From Carya illinoinensis (Eukaryota > Streptophyta > Magnoliopsida > Fagales > Juglandaceae), in the NCBI RefSeq assembly GCF_018687715.1, contig NC_056752.1, positions 15,006,501-15,070,500 on the forward strand: a stretch of DNA of 64,000 bases. The letters run 5' to 3'. Of this stretch, positions 33,178 to 44,569 are shown piece after piece. The notes under the pieces were generated by a model, which worked only from the letters and a program-made list of their open reading frames with translations, ran no database searches and had not been told where the DNA came from. Both the position numbers and the translations under genes were made by a program. Each line of letters opens with the position of its first letter. Within the stretch, counting starts at the first letter, position 1.

Positions 33178-33466
33178 CATGGGGTCGTGGTCATTTCTGC
33201 TGGGAAGTGAGAACCCAGATGGTAGGGTAGAGCCTGCACCAATCTTTTGTCTTTTATAGCGTTGGCTTTGAGCTCTTTTTTACTCTTCTTATAACACTCC
33301 CATACCATATCGTTCTCATTCATTATCACCACCACCAATCCCCCATCTCTGATCTCTCTGATCCCCCTTAAAGATAGGCGAGACTCATGGGGGATTAGAG
33401 ACATATACTCTTCTTCAGAGTTGAAGATGATATGTGTGAGATATTGGGAAGCCTTTTGTTTTGAGG

Positions 33467-33487
33467 GGAATGTTGTCTGGCTCGAGG
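33467..33487 (+). ncRNA. miR166* (5p strand)
   Basis: GGAATGTTGTCTGGCTCGAGG matches the conserved star strand of plant MIR166 precursors and lies opposite the mature strand in the hairpin. Confidence 0.9.
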
Positions 33488-33575
33488 ACACTTTGTTTGA
33501 TCCCTTTTTCTCTCCTCTCTCTGATCAATCTAAACCACCAATTGGGGATCGAGTTTTGGTCATGTTTTAGTGTCG

Positions 33576-33596
33576 TCGGACCAGGCTTCATTCCCC
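33576..33596 (+). ncRNA. Mature miR166 (3p strand)
   Basis: This is the 21 nt conserved miR166 beginning TCGGACCAGGCTTCA and ending TTCCCC. The first base is T (U), as in many plant miRNAs. Known targets are class III HD-ZIP mRNAs, at the START-domain coding site. Confidence 0.95.
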
Positions 33597-35164
33597 CCAA
33601 TTTTACGCTTCCATGGAGCTATGCCAAGGCTTTGTTCATGGGCTATATGCGGAGGTCTGGTTTCTTTCCTTTCTCTTCCTAAAATTTACTGTATTTTAGT
33701 AATTTTTTTAGAGTACTTTGTAGTATTTAATCATGGGATTCGTTTCTAGAACAATTAGGGATGTTAGTTATGTGCAGATTGGTGTAATGATGGAGTATTT
33801 TGACTATTAAAGTTTCATCATTACTCCTTTTTGTGTTCTTTTCTGATCACGTTATGATGGTTTTTGTCAGTCCAAGCTCTTTTTCTGGTTTATCATTAGA
33901 CAGGTTTTCCAAATGATGGCTTTCGGTATCTATCTGTCTGTTCTGCCATTTTTCAGATCTGATTTTGAACTTTGGTAAACATTCCCCTCCTTTCCACGTT
34001 CCTTTTATTTTTCCCTTCTCTCTCCTAGGGTTTTATGGTTTAGATGTTCTCACTAATCTCAAAACATATCCGCCATAAAAAGCATACGCTGCATGTAAAG
34101 GTGAACAAGAAAGCATGTGATCGATACCCTTTCTGTCGATGACAAAATTATTCATGACTTTTTCTTTGTTTAAAACATATTGAAAAAGCATAGGTATCCT
34201 GTGACAGTATTTATTAAAATTTTCAGATATAGTTTCATCATTATTTGTTTGCGGTGGTGAGTATTTATGGAGAGCTTTGTTTACAGTACTTGTGCTTTTG
34301 ATTCTTGATCAAGGGCTTTGCTCTTTACAAGTGGGAGTTAGATATGAATATGAGTGAACAATTTCGGCTGTATTTACGGCTTTTTCCTTGGTAATTAGAT
34401 CGAAAAAGTAGTCATTTTGTAGATTCCTTCTTTGTTATGATTATAAGTTCTATGACCTTTTCTTTATCATTCAATAAAGTCTGCAGACATATTCTATCTT
34501 ACCTTTCCCAGCACTACTTTTCTCTGTAAATGTATTTTTTAGAGAGAGAGAGAGAGTTTTGGTTTGGACGTCTCTAAAACCCTTACATATTCATCACCGA
34601 GTTACTGTTTTAAACTTTGTCATTTGAATTGTTTTGTAAACAGTCCCCTCCCTCCAATGTGATTCTGTCCCTTGAGTTATGTATTTCATATTACAAGAAG
34701 TTAGGAGAAAAAACTACCAAAACATTGCAAAGGATAAGCTTAGTTCTTCACAAGAGACTTTCTGAAAGCAAATGCAAGTGCTAGTATGAAAAGACATTTC
34801 TATTGTGTTTCGCTAGACATGAAGGAGAAGTTTTCGCTAGACATGAAGGAGAAGTTTAGAGCATTGTGCAGGTGAAACAAAAGCCTCTTAACAAAATCAT
34901 TACCATTAGCTTGTTACATCGTACCTTTCGAGAGTCAAAGGTCGTTTCCAGGGGTTACATTCGTATTCATGATGTTGCGTTTGTATATTTTTCTTTCACA
35001 TGCACTCTCTTTTCTTCTAATCCTGCTTGTCTCATTGCAAGCTCAGGTATGGAATAGGCCTTCTCGTGATCAATACAAAGGGAAAATAGTTGATTTGAAA
35101 GAGATTGGCAAAAGAGCTATATTTATAGGCCTCTAGGAAGATAGGGTAACATGTCTTATTATAT

Positions 35165-35165
35165 C

Positions 35166-35192
<27 letters not shown>
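35165..35192. repeat. (CT)n microsatellite
   Basis: About 14 CT units, continuing into a short (CA)n run. Confidence 0.9.
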
Positions 35193-35201
<9 letters not shown>

Positions 35202-35566
35202 TGATCATCTTCCACCCATGACATAACCTCAAGACTGTTTATGTCTCTCTTCGAATGGTTTTATTATTATTGTTTCATTATGCATTTTGATTGTCTAAAG
35301 TTCTCAACATATTGCAAAGAAAGTCCAAATTTTAACTCATACTTGCATTGTCTCCAGTGATTTAAGCTAGTTTGTCTTGTTTTAATTACATTATCTGGTG
35401 GGTATTAGTATTTTCACGTTTCACTGCCGTTGAAAAAGGGTTTGTATGATTGCTTTCTCTTAAAGAATAGCCTTTTTTGGGAACTTGCGTCTTTTGTTGC
35501 TTTGCTTTTTAAACCCTTTGGTCTTCTTTTTCTTCATCTTTTTCTGTGAGTTGCTTCCAATGATTT

Positions 35567-35570
<4 letters not shown>

Positions 35571-35624
<54 letters not shown>
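35571..35624. repeat. (GA)n microsatellite
   Basis: About 27 GA units. Confidence 0.95.
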
Positions 35625-35628
<4 letters not shown>

Positions 35629-35757
35629 CTCACTCTTGATGATTTCTGATAAAAGTTTTGCTCCCACAACTTTGTTCGGGTGCGTAGTGTACCATGCACT
35701 TGACCTAGCTGTTCAAAAAGCTTTCTGAAGATTTTGGACAACTTGATGGGAAGATGA

Positions 35758-35923
35758 GGATATAATGATGGGGTTACTTCACCTATTTACTATTTTCTTT
35801 ATTTTTTAAAATTTTTTTATTTAATAATTAAGAGAGTGATTATTAATTTAAAATAAATAATAAAAAAATAAAAAATTTCAAGAATAATAAATAGATAATA
35901 GAAAATTGTAAGCCATCATTATC
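35758..35923. repeat. Probable MITE
   Basis: Inverted ends GGATATAATGATGGGG (35758) and GCCATCATTATCC (35911) enclose an AT-rich centre in which TAATAATTAAG and ATTTAAAATAAATAATA allow further folding. No clear target-site duplication was seen. Confidence 0.45.
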
Positions 35924-35929
35924 CTTTTA

Positions 35930-37424
35930 TATATATATATATATATAAACACACACATATTAAACTGATTACTCAAATAGGATAGTTAAATGAAGCCCTG
36001 CCAATTATTTCGGAATCCAATGCAACTTTAATGTTTACCTTTTTTTCCCCCAAGTCTTGTGATTGAACCCCATTTCTGACCTCTTTTAATTGCCTCTTCT
36101 TTTTTTATTTCTTTTTTTCCTATTGTTTGTTTGGGATTTTGTGTGGGCTTAATAATGCTGATGCTAAATGGTTGATTGTCCTGACACTCCTGACTCCTTA
36201 TGGCGACTTGCATGTTGTTTGAAGGTAGTCTTTTTTCAGTCTAATTAATGAACCGTTTCAAGGGGGGTAAGTACGTTTCCTGTGATAAACAGAGTTGCAG
36301 CAGCCAATGTCAGGTTTGAAAGTTACTAATTTTAACGTGACTATCTAAATACAGCTCAAGTACATGGTCTAAGTCAGAGTTCAAGGGATTATTTTATACA
36401 CATGGGGATACCAAGTTGTATATAAAGAGTATTAATTCAAAGCACAGATTGTTTGGCGCGTTTTATGCATTTTTTTAATCAATATTTGTGTAAACTGCTG
36501 GATAAAATGGATTAGTTTGTTCGAGGTTTGAATTTGAGTACTAAAGAAGGTTTTTATTGCTGATTGACATGCAGTATCTTAGAATCATTATAAGGCTGCT
36601 TTAGATGCTGATGTCATATTAGATGATATAAGTTGATTCGTGAATAATGATATTTTGTATATTTTATTGATTAAATATATTTTAATGTAAAAAAATTGAG
36701 ATATACATTTAAATATTAAAAATAGTTTGAGATAAGTTTAAACATTTAAAGAGAAGTTAAAAAGTACGTAATGTGTCCCGATGCATGATTTGACATGAGT
36801 TGAGATCATTTTAACAACTAAATATATCCTAAATCACAAGAACGGATATTCAATCAATGTGGGCTGTCATTTATTTCCTACCTATAGTACTTAATCCAAG
36901 TATTACAATTTCGATCCTCTTCTTAAATCACTGATATTCTTATCATGCATTCCGTTATACGCATCCACGCTGCTCGTCACATACTTTTGACTATCCAAGA
37001 GAAAAGTTACATGATATATAATGCGTGCTATAATTAATCCAAAAGAATTGGTCAATAATGCACTTAAAGCTCCTTATAGTCATTATAAATTGCAAGAACT
37101 AATTTTCATATTAAAAAATCTGAAATCTTATGTGTTTACTACTTGAGTTAATATACTAAATCCCAGGTATTATATCGTCTTTATATATATATATATATAT
37201 GCATTCATAGGTTCAAAAGCTTCTATTCATATAAATTTTATTTCTCAAGAAAAGGAACTTATAAAACTTAAGGAGCCAACGAGCATGAATTAATGTTCTA
37301 AATAGAGTTTAGTAGTGGTCCATTTGTAGGTAACACTCATTTTTAAATGTATTCAATCATCCTTAATTTTCGTGGCACTTCAATTTCAGAGGTTTTGTCA
37401 CGATGATAATGACATGTATTAAAA

Positions 37425-37471
<47 letters not shown>

Positions 37472-38045
37472 GTATGTATGTATGTATCCATAAACTAAAA
37501 TCTTCCATAAGCGTGAACGAGTGTTTAGAGTGGTAATATGTATTGGGCTTGCCAATTTCTGTGAAACTGTGTCCATTTACTTCTTGGGCTTCGTAATATG
37601 AATAAGCCTAACTAATCTGGTTTCAACATCATTTATTTATTTATTTTAACACTTTCCACCAAAATATATTTAACTTGAAGAAAATTTTGCCTTCACCGAA
37701 AAGATGTAATATATGACATAGATTTCTTAAACTTATTTGCTAAATTTTAGAGCCTAGAGTGACAAGAGTAGATAGACATATAAAGTAAGCTCTATAATAT
37801 TTATTGAACATTTAATATTGTTTAAGAAATTCACTCAAACAATTATAAATACTGTAAGGTCTATTTCAGATATCTATTTCTCCTTTACTCTAAATCGTAA
37901 TTGTGAATTTTAATGGATCTATTTCCCGTAAAACTGTCAAATTTAAGACAGTCTCAAACCTATTTAAATGTCTTGAGCTTACAACAAAAACCCAAAAGCA
38001 AGTCTAGTATAGAGAGCTGCACCAAGCCACTTCCCAATGAAGCAC
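35930..38045. other. Intergenic, no gene seen
   Basis: AT-rich with a (TA)n tract at 35932-35947 and a (CT)n tract at 37427-37469 followed by four ATGT units. No protein or RNA gene is recognised. Confidence 0.4.
37427..37469. repeat. (CT)n microsatellite
   Basis: About 21 CT units, then a short (TATG)n run. Confidence 0.95.
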
Positions 38046-38053
38046 CTGTTATT

Positions 38054-41000
38054 CAGTGGCGGAGCTAGGAATTTACTCTTGAGGGGGCCAAATAAAATTA
38101 AAACAATATATATAACATATTTTTTGTTATATTTTTATATAATTTTTTTACGATATATAATAATCTAATATGAAGATTTACAATAAAAATAAAATACATT
38201 TAATATAATTTATATATTAAAAAAATATTTAATATGTCAAGAACAATATATCATTGAAATAATATGAAAACATTCATACAAATATATTAAACAAAAAAAA
38301 AATACATAGTGTCTAAAATTGTAACTTGCATTCTTTTAAACAAACAAAATCATCAAGTATTGAATCTAAATCAAAATTCTTAGCTATTTCTCTTTCAATA
38401 TAGACAACTAAATTGTTTGCTAAGAATTCATCTTCAATCTTGTTGCGAAGCCTTGTTTTAACAATCTTCATAACTGAAAATGCCCGTTCACTGGTTGCTG
38501 TAGACACTGGAAGAGTCAAAATTAGACGAATCAATCTATCAATAAGATAGTATATCTTTGATTTCTCTGGCTCTACCAATCTTCGACATAAATCTGCAAT
38601 AGATCTCAAATCTTGAAACTTTGGATTGCTAAGCACATCAACTTCAAAATGCTTCAATTGAAACCTTAAATTGATTTTCTCATTCTCAGAAAAATCAAGA
38701 GGATAATATTCTTCTGCAAGACGACATATATCATCAATATTAAAGGATTTATATCCATCCTTTGGATCTAAAGCTGAGCTGAGGGTTAAAAGTTTTGTCG
38801 TTCCTTCACCAAATCTATTGTCAAGCTCTTGCATTTGAAAATCTATAGTAGCATTAAATATTTCAAAATGATAATGATGCTCTATCGTAATGTGATCTCG
38901 TTGATGACGACCACGACCTTGTATATAACAAGAGCTCAATTCTGGGATATCAATATCAAATTTCTTGAAAAAAGAGACAACATTCTCAAGCAGATTTTCC
39001 CAACCTTCATTTCTCAACTTTTGAACGAGTCCTTTTGTAGTAGAAACCATATTCATGGCATTCAAAATATCTTGAGATTTTTGCTGCAAAACTTGACAAA
39101 GAACATCAGTAATACCTATGATTTCCTTCATTAAATGTAAAATAAATATGAATTGGAATTAAGTAATCATTTTATAAGCAGCATTTGCATCCCCACATTG
39201 AGAGTAAGTGGATCCTTCTTTTATTATGGTTTCAAGCACCGAGCAAGTAGCTTCAAACATTCGCGCTAGACTGCAAATAGAATAAAAATGAGAACCCCAA
39301 CGAGAATCACCGGCTCGTTTGATAGTGCCAATTTGATTAGCTCCTTTTCCACTTTCAAGTTCATCAATGGCTATCATATGTGCAATATGTGTTGCCTAAG
39401 CAGCTTGCAATTCATCATGGCGTTTTCATGAAGCACCCACCACATTGATAATAAAGTTTAAATTTGAAAAAAACTCATGAACAGAAACCACATCTCTAGA
39501 TGCAGCAACTAATGCTAACTGTAATTGATGAGCAAAACAATGAACATAGTATGTATATGGACAATCTTTAAGAAATAATGCTTGCAATCCGTTCCATTCA
39601 CCATGCATATTACTAGCACCATCATATCCTTGCCCACGAATATTTTGAATATCAAGATAATGACGAGAAAGAACTGCAGATATTTCATTCTTTAGAGTCA
39701 ATGCCGATGTATCTTTAACATGTACAAGATCAAAAAATCGTTCTTGTATAAAACCATCAACATCAACAAATCTCAAGATTATAGCCATTTGCTCCCTCTT
39801 AGACTCATCTCGTGCCTCATCAACAATAATGCAAAATCGAGAATCCCCAACATCTTCACGAATTTTATTTCTTACTTTCTTTGCAAGAACTTCCAAAATC
39901 TCTTTTTGAATTTGGGGTGAAGTATACTTTGAAGATTTAGGAGCATTTTCCAAAACAAGTTTTCCAACCTTATCATTATAGGAAGCCAAGAGTTTAAGTA
40001 TCTCCAAGAAAATACCTCAATTTTTTGAATCAAAAGTCTCATCATGACCTCTAAAGGCACATCCTTGAAATGCAAGCCATCGAACAACATCAATAGATGT
40101 TTTTACACGGAGTCGATTATTCAGAATTTGTTCAGAGCTTTGTGCATTCATTGCCTTATCAATATGCTGTGATTGTTTTAATAAATTCTCACAAGATTTC
40201 ACAGCATTATTATGACAAGAGCAAGGATCCTCCCCAATATGATTCAAAAAGGCACAATGTTTTCCATTATTAATCTTTTTCCAATTTCTAAATCCCATGA
40301 CAGTAAATACATCCCATCCAGAACGTTGAGATGCTTTCATTGTAAAAAGATAACAAGGTAAACAATATGCAGCATCCTTTGATGGAGAATACTCTAACCA
40401 AGATCCAAATTATACAAACCATGAAACTTGAAAGCGACGAGGATGTTTTTTTGAACCAGAAAATGGATATTTTGAGAGACGTATTTGATATGGGCCCATT
40501 TTTAAATAAGCTCTTCTTATTTCATCACGCTGATTAACTGGATAATCTCATATAGGAGGACGTACTCCCGGATCTCGTTGTAGAGAAGATATATCAATCT
40601 CTTTAGAATTAAGTGTTGACGATGTCAAATAAATTCTTTCAGATTCCAAAATTGGAAAGTTAAGATCAGGGTTTTCTTCAGGTTCAATCCTCGGAAGTTC
40701 AGAAGAATTTTCTAGAAGATCAACTTCTTTCTTTTGAAGAATGAGTCGATAGTTTTTAATTTAGACATCATTCATGAACCCAAATTTAAAATCAAATTGA
40801 AACATATAAAATAAAGTTAGAAACTTTGATAAATTAAAATCAAACAATTTAAAATTGAAAATCAAACAATTTATTAATACACATAATACTATAAAAAAAA
40901 CTTAAATAAGTACATACAACCATACACAATTAATATATGTAATATATATATATATAATATGATTAATACCAATATAAAATTTTTATAAAAAAAAGACATA

Positions 41001-42090
41001 CCTGCGAGACTGTGCGACGAGAACTGGCAGTCTGGAATGGGCTATCAAATACGTCTACTAATCTATTAAAAAATAAAATGTTAGTTTACTATATAAAAAA
41101 AATTATTAATCTACTAAATAAATAAAAGTATTAATCTATAAAAATATTAATCTATTAAATAAATAATATTAATATATTATGAAATTTTTTATAAACTGAG
41201 TAACCAGATATTAGAAAAAAAAATTAAAAAAATCAAAAAATCGTGTGGAGACAAACAAAATTACAAAGGGCCATCTTCCATTTGAGTATTTGACTATTTG
41301 ACTATTTGACAAACAAAGTTACTCTCGAGATTCTCATCATTATTTGTTAATCTAAGATGACATTTGGAAGCTTCAAGCGAATCAAGCCTTCAAAAGCAAA
41401 AAGTGAAAAAGGTTTAACCTTTTTGGTTTTTAGCATGAATGAAATAAAGAGTGGGGTCTATGGTCCGTGGAGAGTCTGGAGACGCCGAGACCGAGAGTGA
41501 GAGCGAGAGTGACTGAAAGTCTGAGAGAGAGGACGTCGAGAGCTAGAGCGACTGGAAATGGTCTGTCGACAGTCGCCGGGTTACCGGTTACACCTCAGTG
41601 GCTCATAGTCGAGCAACAGAGCAGCCAACAGGTAAAATCTTCTGCTTCATGCCTTCCTTTTTTTTTTCGTTTTGATGTTGAAAAATAGAGAAAATAAAAT
41701 GTAAAGGATGAAATGAGTTTTGATGTTGGAAAGTAGAGAAAACAAAAGTGAAGGATGAGATGTGAAAATACGGTGTTGTGCCGTGTGAGAATGAAATATA
41801 GTCTGTAAGATGTTTGACAGATTGCCATAACCGATTGAAATGCTTTTGATAATGTAAAGGGATTAGAAATGTTACCAGATATAGTTATAATTTTTTTTAA
41901 TTTTATTTATAATAAAAATATGTATTTTATTTTATATAAGATGTGTTTTATTTATTTTATTTTTATATTAGATTAAATTTTATAGAGGGGCCAACACATA
42001 ATAAATTCATATTATTTTATTAAATTAAAAAAATTAACATATAATTTTTTTTTTCAAATTTCTGGGGGGGCCCTGCCCCAACGTGGACTG
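38054..42090 (-). mobile_element. Full-length hAT element (ZMYM1/TTF-type)
   Basis: The left end CAGTGGCGGAGCTAGG (38054) and the right end GCCCTGCCCCAACGTGGACTG (to 42090; its reverse complement starts CAGT) are flanked by a perfect 8 bp duplication CTGTTATT (38046-38053 and 42091-42098). Ends of the CAGTGGCGGA type with an adjoining GGGGGCCA stretch are typical of this plant hAT group. The transposase gene occupies 38313-40770 on the minus strand. The right terminal repeat is degenerate beyond its first few bases. Confidence 0.9.
38313..40770 (-). pseudogene. hAT transposase (TTF finger, DUF4371, hAT dimerization)
   Basis: Read from 40770 down: an N-terminal region, the TTF/MYM-like segment (MGPYQIRLSKYPFSG, SPSKDAAYCLPCYLF; 40500-40340), an open frame (MKASQRSGWDVFTVMGFRNW, AFQGCAFRGHDE), a DUF4371 core with the catalytic-domain pattern (FCIIVDEARDES, IRGQGYDGASNM, HCFAHQLQLALVA; 40007-39426), TIKRAGDSRWGSHFYS (39310) and the C-terminal dimerization domain (LPVSTATSERAFSVMKIVKT, about 38510-38450) ending CLKECKLQF. 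A normal protein is about 750-800 residues. Stops at about 40017, 39440, 39400 and 39160 break the frame. Introns are not needed to explain the layout, but a short one near 39130-39160 is possible. Confidence 0.85.
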
Positions 42091-42303
42091 CTGTTATTGG
42101 TCTTTAATACTTCCGCCATGGCTTTAATGTAAAATGGGAATATCCTTTATTTGTGGTTGCATGCCATGGTGAAGGGACAAAGAGAGAGAGGAAAGAAGTT
42201 GGACTGAGGATGATGATTCCTAGAGATGACGACCACCTCCCAACAGCTATTGCGCGGTCAAACTACATGTATGCTCTTTAATTGTATGCGCTGTGCTCCG
42301 TAA

Positions 42304-42342
42304 CCCCCCCCCCCCCCCCCCCCCCCCCCCTTTTTTTTTTTT
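42304..42342. repeat. Poly-C tract followed by poly-T
   Basis: 27 consecutive C followed by 12 T. TGATAAAG then occurs twice around a second T-run. On the minus strand this is a G-run capable of quadruplex formation. Confidence 0.9.
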
Positions 42343-43289
42343 GATAAAGTTTTTTTTTGATAAAGAAATGAAAAATAATTTTGTACAAGTTTTAACTAGA
42401 TAAATCCACGTAATTCCTTTATAAAAAAAGTAGACCTCACTTTTAAAAATTTTAAAAAACTTACTACATTTTAGTGGGGTCGACCTACGTACGTACTTTT
42501 TTACCAAAGATTTACATAAAACTTGTTTATTTAGAATGATTTGTACCTAATATTACTCTAAAGAAATATGGTGCATCTTCTATGATTAGTTATTCTCAAA
42601 ATACAATAAAGTGAAATTCAGGGAAAATCATATATCATATTATACTATTAAAATTACTCATATAACTACCATGCATTTTTAATCATGCGTCGACCATTCC
42701 ATAATAGTGGGCGAAAAATATATTCCATGTTTTTTATACGTGTGAAACTTGATCTTGTACGTAGGCAAGTTTCAAATTTTCAATCAATAATTTGATGGGA
42801 AACTTGTTGGATATGTTGGATCTGAAATGGGCCTAAACTCCATAAAGAAAACAAAAGCTTGATCTTTACACCAATGAAATGACATTACTTAGCCGCCAAA
42901 TACCATTTGATAAATTTTTGAACAGGCCGGCCGATTTAGGTTGAAAATTAAAGTCATGATTTAAACCAAGATTATGAAATTTATGAATGACGGGTCATTT
43001 AAATTAGCTTCCATGGAAAAGTGGAAACTCAGCAGCGCATGAAGGACGTTGGAGTTTATCTATCGGACTAGCTAGAAAAACAAATTTAAAATTGATAAAG
43101 TCTAGTCCGTGGTCTCTGTCTCTTGCTATCGCAATTATTACCTTATAATTCAATAGAATATGTACAAATCAATATATAGAAACAAATCTTGTAGCGCCAG
43201 AATATTTGAGCCAACAAATACATGCAGCTACGAAAAAAGGAAAATCAATTCATTAACTTGGCCAACATCATGCAGAAAATTAAGCTAAA
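42343..43289. other. Intergenic, no gene seen
   Basis: AT-rich sequence between the hAT element and the small minus-strand gene. It may hold the 3' untranslated region of that gene next to 43289. Confidence 0.4.
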
Positions 43290-43487
43290 CTATATCAACC
43301 GGACTTCGTGAGCAGAAGAGAAATGCATAGCGGCAGCGACCATTTCCGCCTCTGGTCCACTTATTATGGGCGACTTGGCCTTTTTCCTCTCCATTTTTTC
43401 ACCTTCACAATATGCCCAGAAGCGTAAATTAGCGAAAGATCTCCAGATTGAAGTGTCCCCTCGACTCTCTTTCTTATCTTTACTCAT
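43290..43487 (-). CDS. Candidate small protein, 65 residues, function unknown
   Basis: An intact minus-strand frame encodes MSKDKKESRGDTSIWRSFAN and ends in FSSAHEVRLI followed by TAG. The protein is basic and polar at the N-terminus with a short Trp/Phe/Tyr patch (IWRSFANLRFWAYCEG) and an alanine-rich C-terminal helix candidate (AEMVAAAMHFSSAHE). There is no signal peptide or membrane segment. A TATA box (TATATATG on the minus strand, 43603-43610) lies about 120 bp upstream of the ATG, leaving a CT-rich leader of about 90 bases. The gene is not inside any transposon. Composition and promoter spacing favour a real single-exon gene. I do not recognise a named family; chance remains possible at this length. 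Confidence 0.5.
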   Translation of the reverse strand: MSKDKKESRGDTSIWRSFANLRFWAYCEGEKMERKKAKSPIISGPEAEMVAAAMHFSSAHEVRLI

Positions 43488-43602
43488 CTTGCTTACAGAG
43501 AAAGATCAGAGTGGAAGTATCAGATTCTGAACAGAAAAATTAATAATGGGGAGTCCAACACACTCTGATCGAAACAGTACTTGAAGAAAGCAGAACTCAA
43601 TA

Positions 43603-43610
43603 CATATATA
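43603..43610 (-). promoter_or_regulatory. Candidate TATA box for the 65-residue gene
   Basis: TATATATG on the minus strand in the context GCTATATATG, about 120 bp before the start codon at 43487. Confidence 0.4.
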
Positions 43611-44316
43611 GCAGAGTATAATTATCTGGCTAGCTTAAAGGGTACCCCAGACTTCCTAGAGATTTAGTTTGGATGTAGTATATCATCCGCGTGCCATTTT
43701 ATAAGCAAGCTGATTTCTTGATGATTAAGCTAACTTCGAGGGATTTGAAAGAGGAACGAAGGATCCCGGTAAGGAGCTGGGAACAAGCTAGGACTTTAAC
43801 ATTTTTCATGACTTTGTCCGCGGAAACGAAGGATCGGAACGAAGTACTTGAATTGACCTCAAACCGTTTTCCTTGTACTATTCTTGATCATGGTTTTGGT
43901 TTTCTTTGATTCTTTGCCTTGAAGCCATAGCCGAAGATCCTTTTGACTGGATCTTGTAAAATTAATCAGTCAAATATTTACAATTTGTCAAGGGGTATAT
44001 ATGAATTTTGCCTCGCACACCTTAACAGACCAGTATTGTTAGATTATAATTTAAATTATTAAACTTATTCTTTATCACGTGTTTAAAAGTTTGAAAGGAT
44101 TGGTGATTTACATTGTATTAGAGTCATTGGGCTTCATACTTCACCTGATTTACTAAGAGAATCCGGCCAACATATGAATGAGAGTATTAAAATATTAATT
44201 TACCTCTTCCCATTAACTTGACTTTTGGGATAATAATAATTTAACAAGTCTAATTCAATTATGAGTTTATACTAGCCCGAATTAAAAGAAATTTGAATTA
44301 TAATAAGCTAAAATAT
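43611..44316. other. No gene seen
   Basis: A plus-strand open frame at 43691-43909 has no recognised domain. The interval also serves as the upstream region of the minus-strand small gene. Confidence 0.4.
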
Positions 44317-44569
44317 CACTAAAAGAAAACTGGGCAGTTATTACCACTTATTTCCTGTGAAGATGACTATATCTTAATAAAAGACTTAATATGTTGGTGT
44401 CCTCTCTCTCTACGGAAATGTGAGGTGCTTTCTCTCTAAGGTTCTTGTATCTTAGAGGTTTTCTGTTGGATTCAGTCCGAAGAGTTCATCATAGTTTAGG
44501 ATCCGGCTTAAGTGGTAGTTATTCCCAAGTCTTCAATTCGGTATAGTTCTCATTTCTAGTTCGAGGTTC

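Larger units (their letters stand above)
33447..33612 (+). ncRNA. MIR166: MIR166 microRNA precursor
   Basis: The 3' arm contains the mature miR166 sequence (TCGGACCAGGCTTC..., 33576-33596, ending CCCC), as far as I can tell identical to the conserved plant miR166. The 5' arm contains the expected star strand (GGAATGTTGTCTGGCTCGAGG, 33467-33487). The two arms pair over the whole miRNA region with G:U pairs and small mismatches and about 2 nt 3' overhangs. The stem extends outward to GGAAGC (33447) with GCTTCC (33607). The loop is about 90 nt. In plants miR166 guides ARGONAUTE (preferentially AGO10) to class III HD-ZIP transcripts and sets leaf polarity, meristem and vascular patterning. The family number within the species cannot be told. 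Confidence 0.95.
33613..35757 (+). other. Downstream of MIR166, no coding gene seen
   Basis: It may include the rest of the MIR166 primary transcript, but exon borders cannot be placed. A direct repeat of TTTCGCTAGACATGAAGGAG occurs at about 34809 and 34833. A (CT)n tract lies at 35165-35192 and a (GA)n tract at 35571-35624. Confidence 0.4.

Noticed and set aside
43691..43909. Plus-strand 72-codon frame
   Set aside because: No recognisable motif, and it overlaps the presumed promoter side of the minus-strand small gene.
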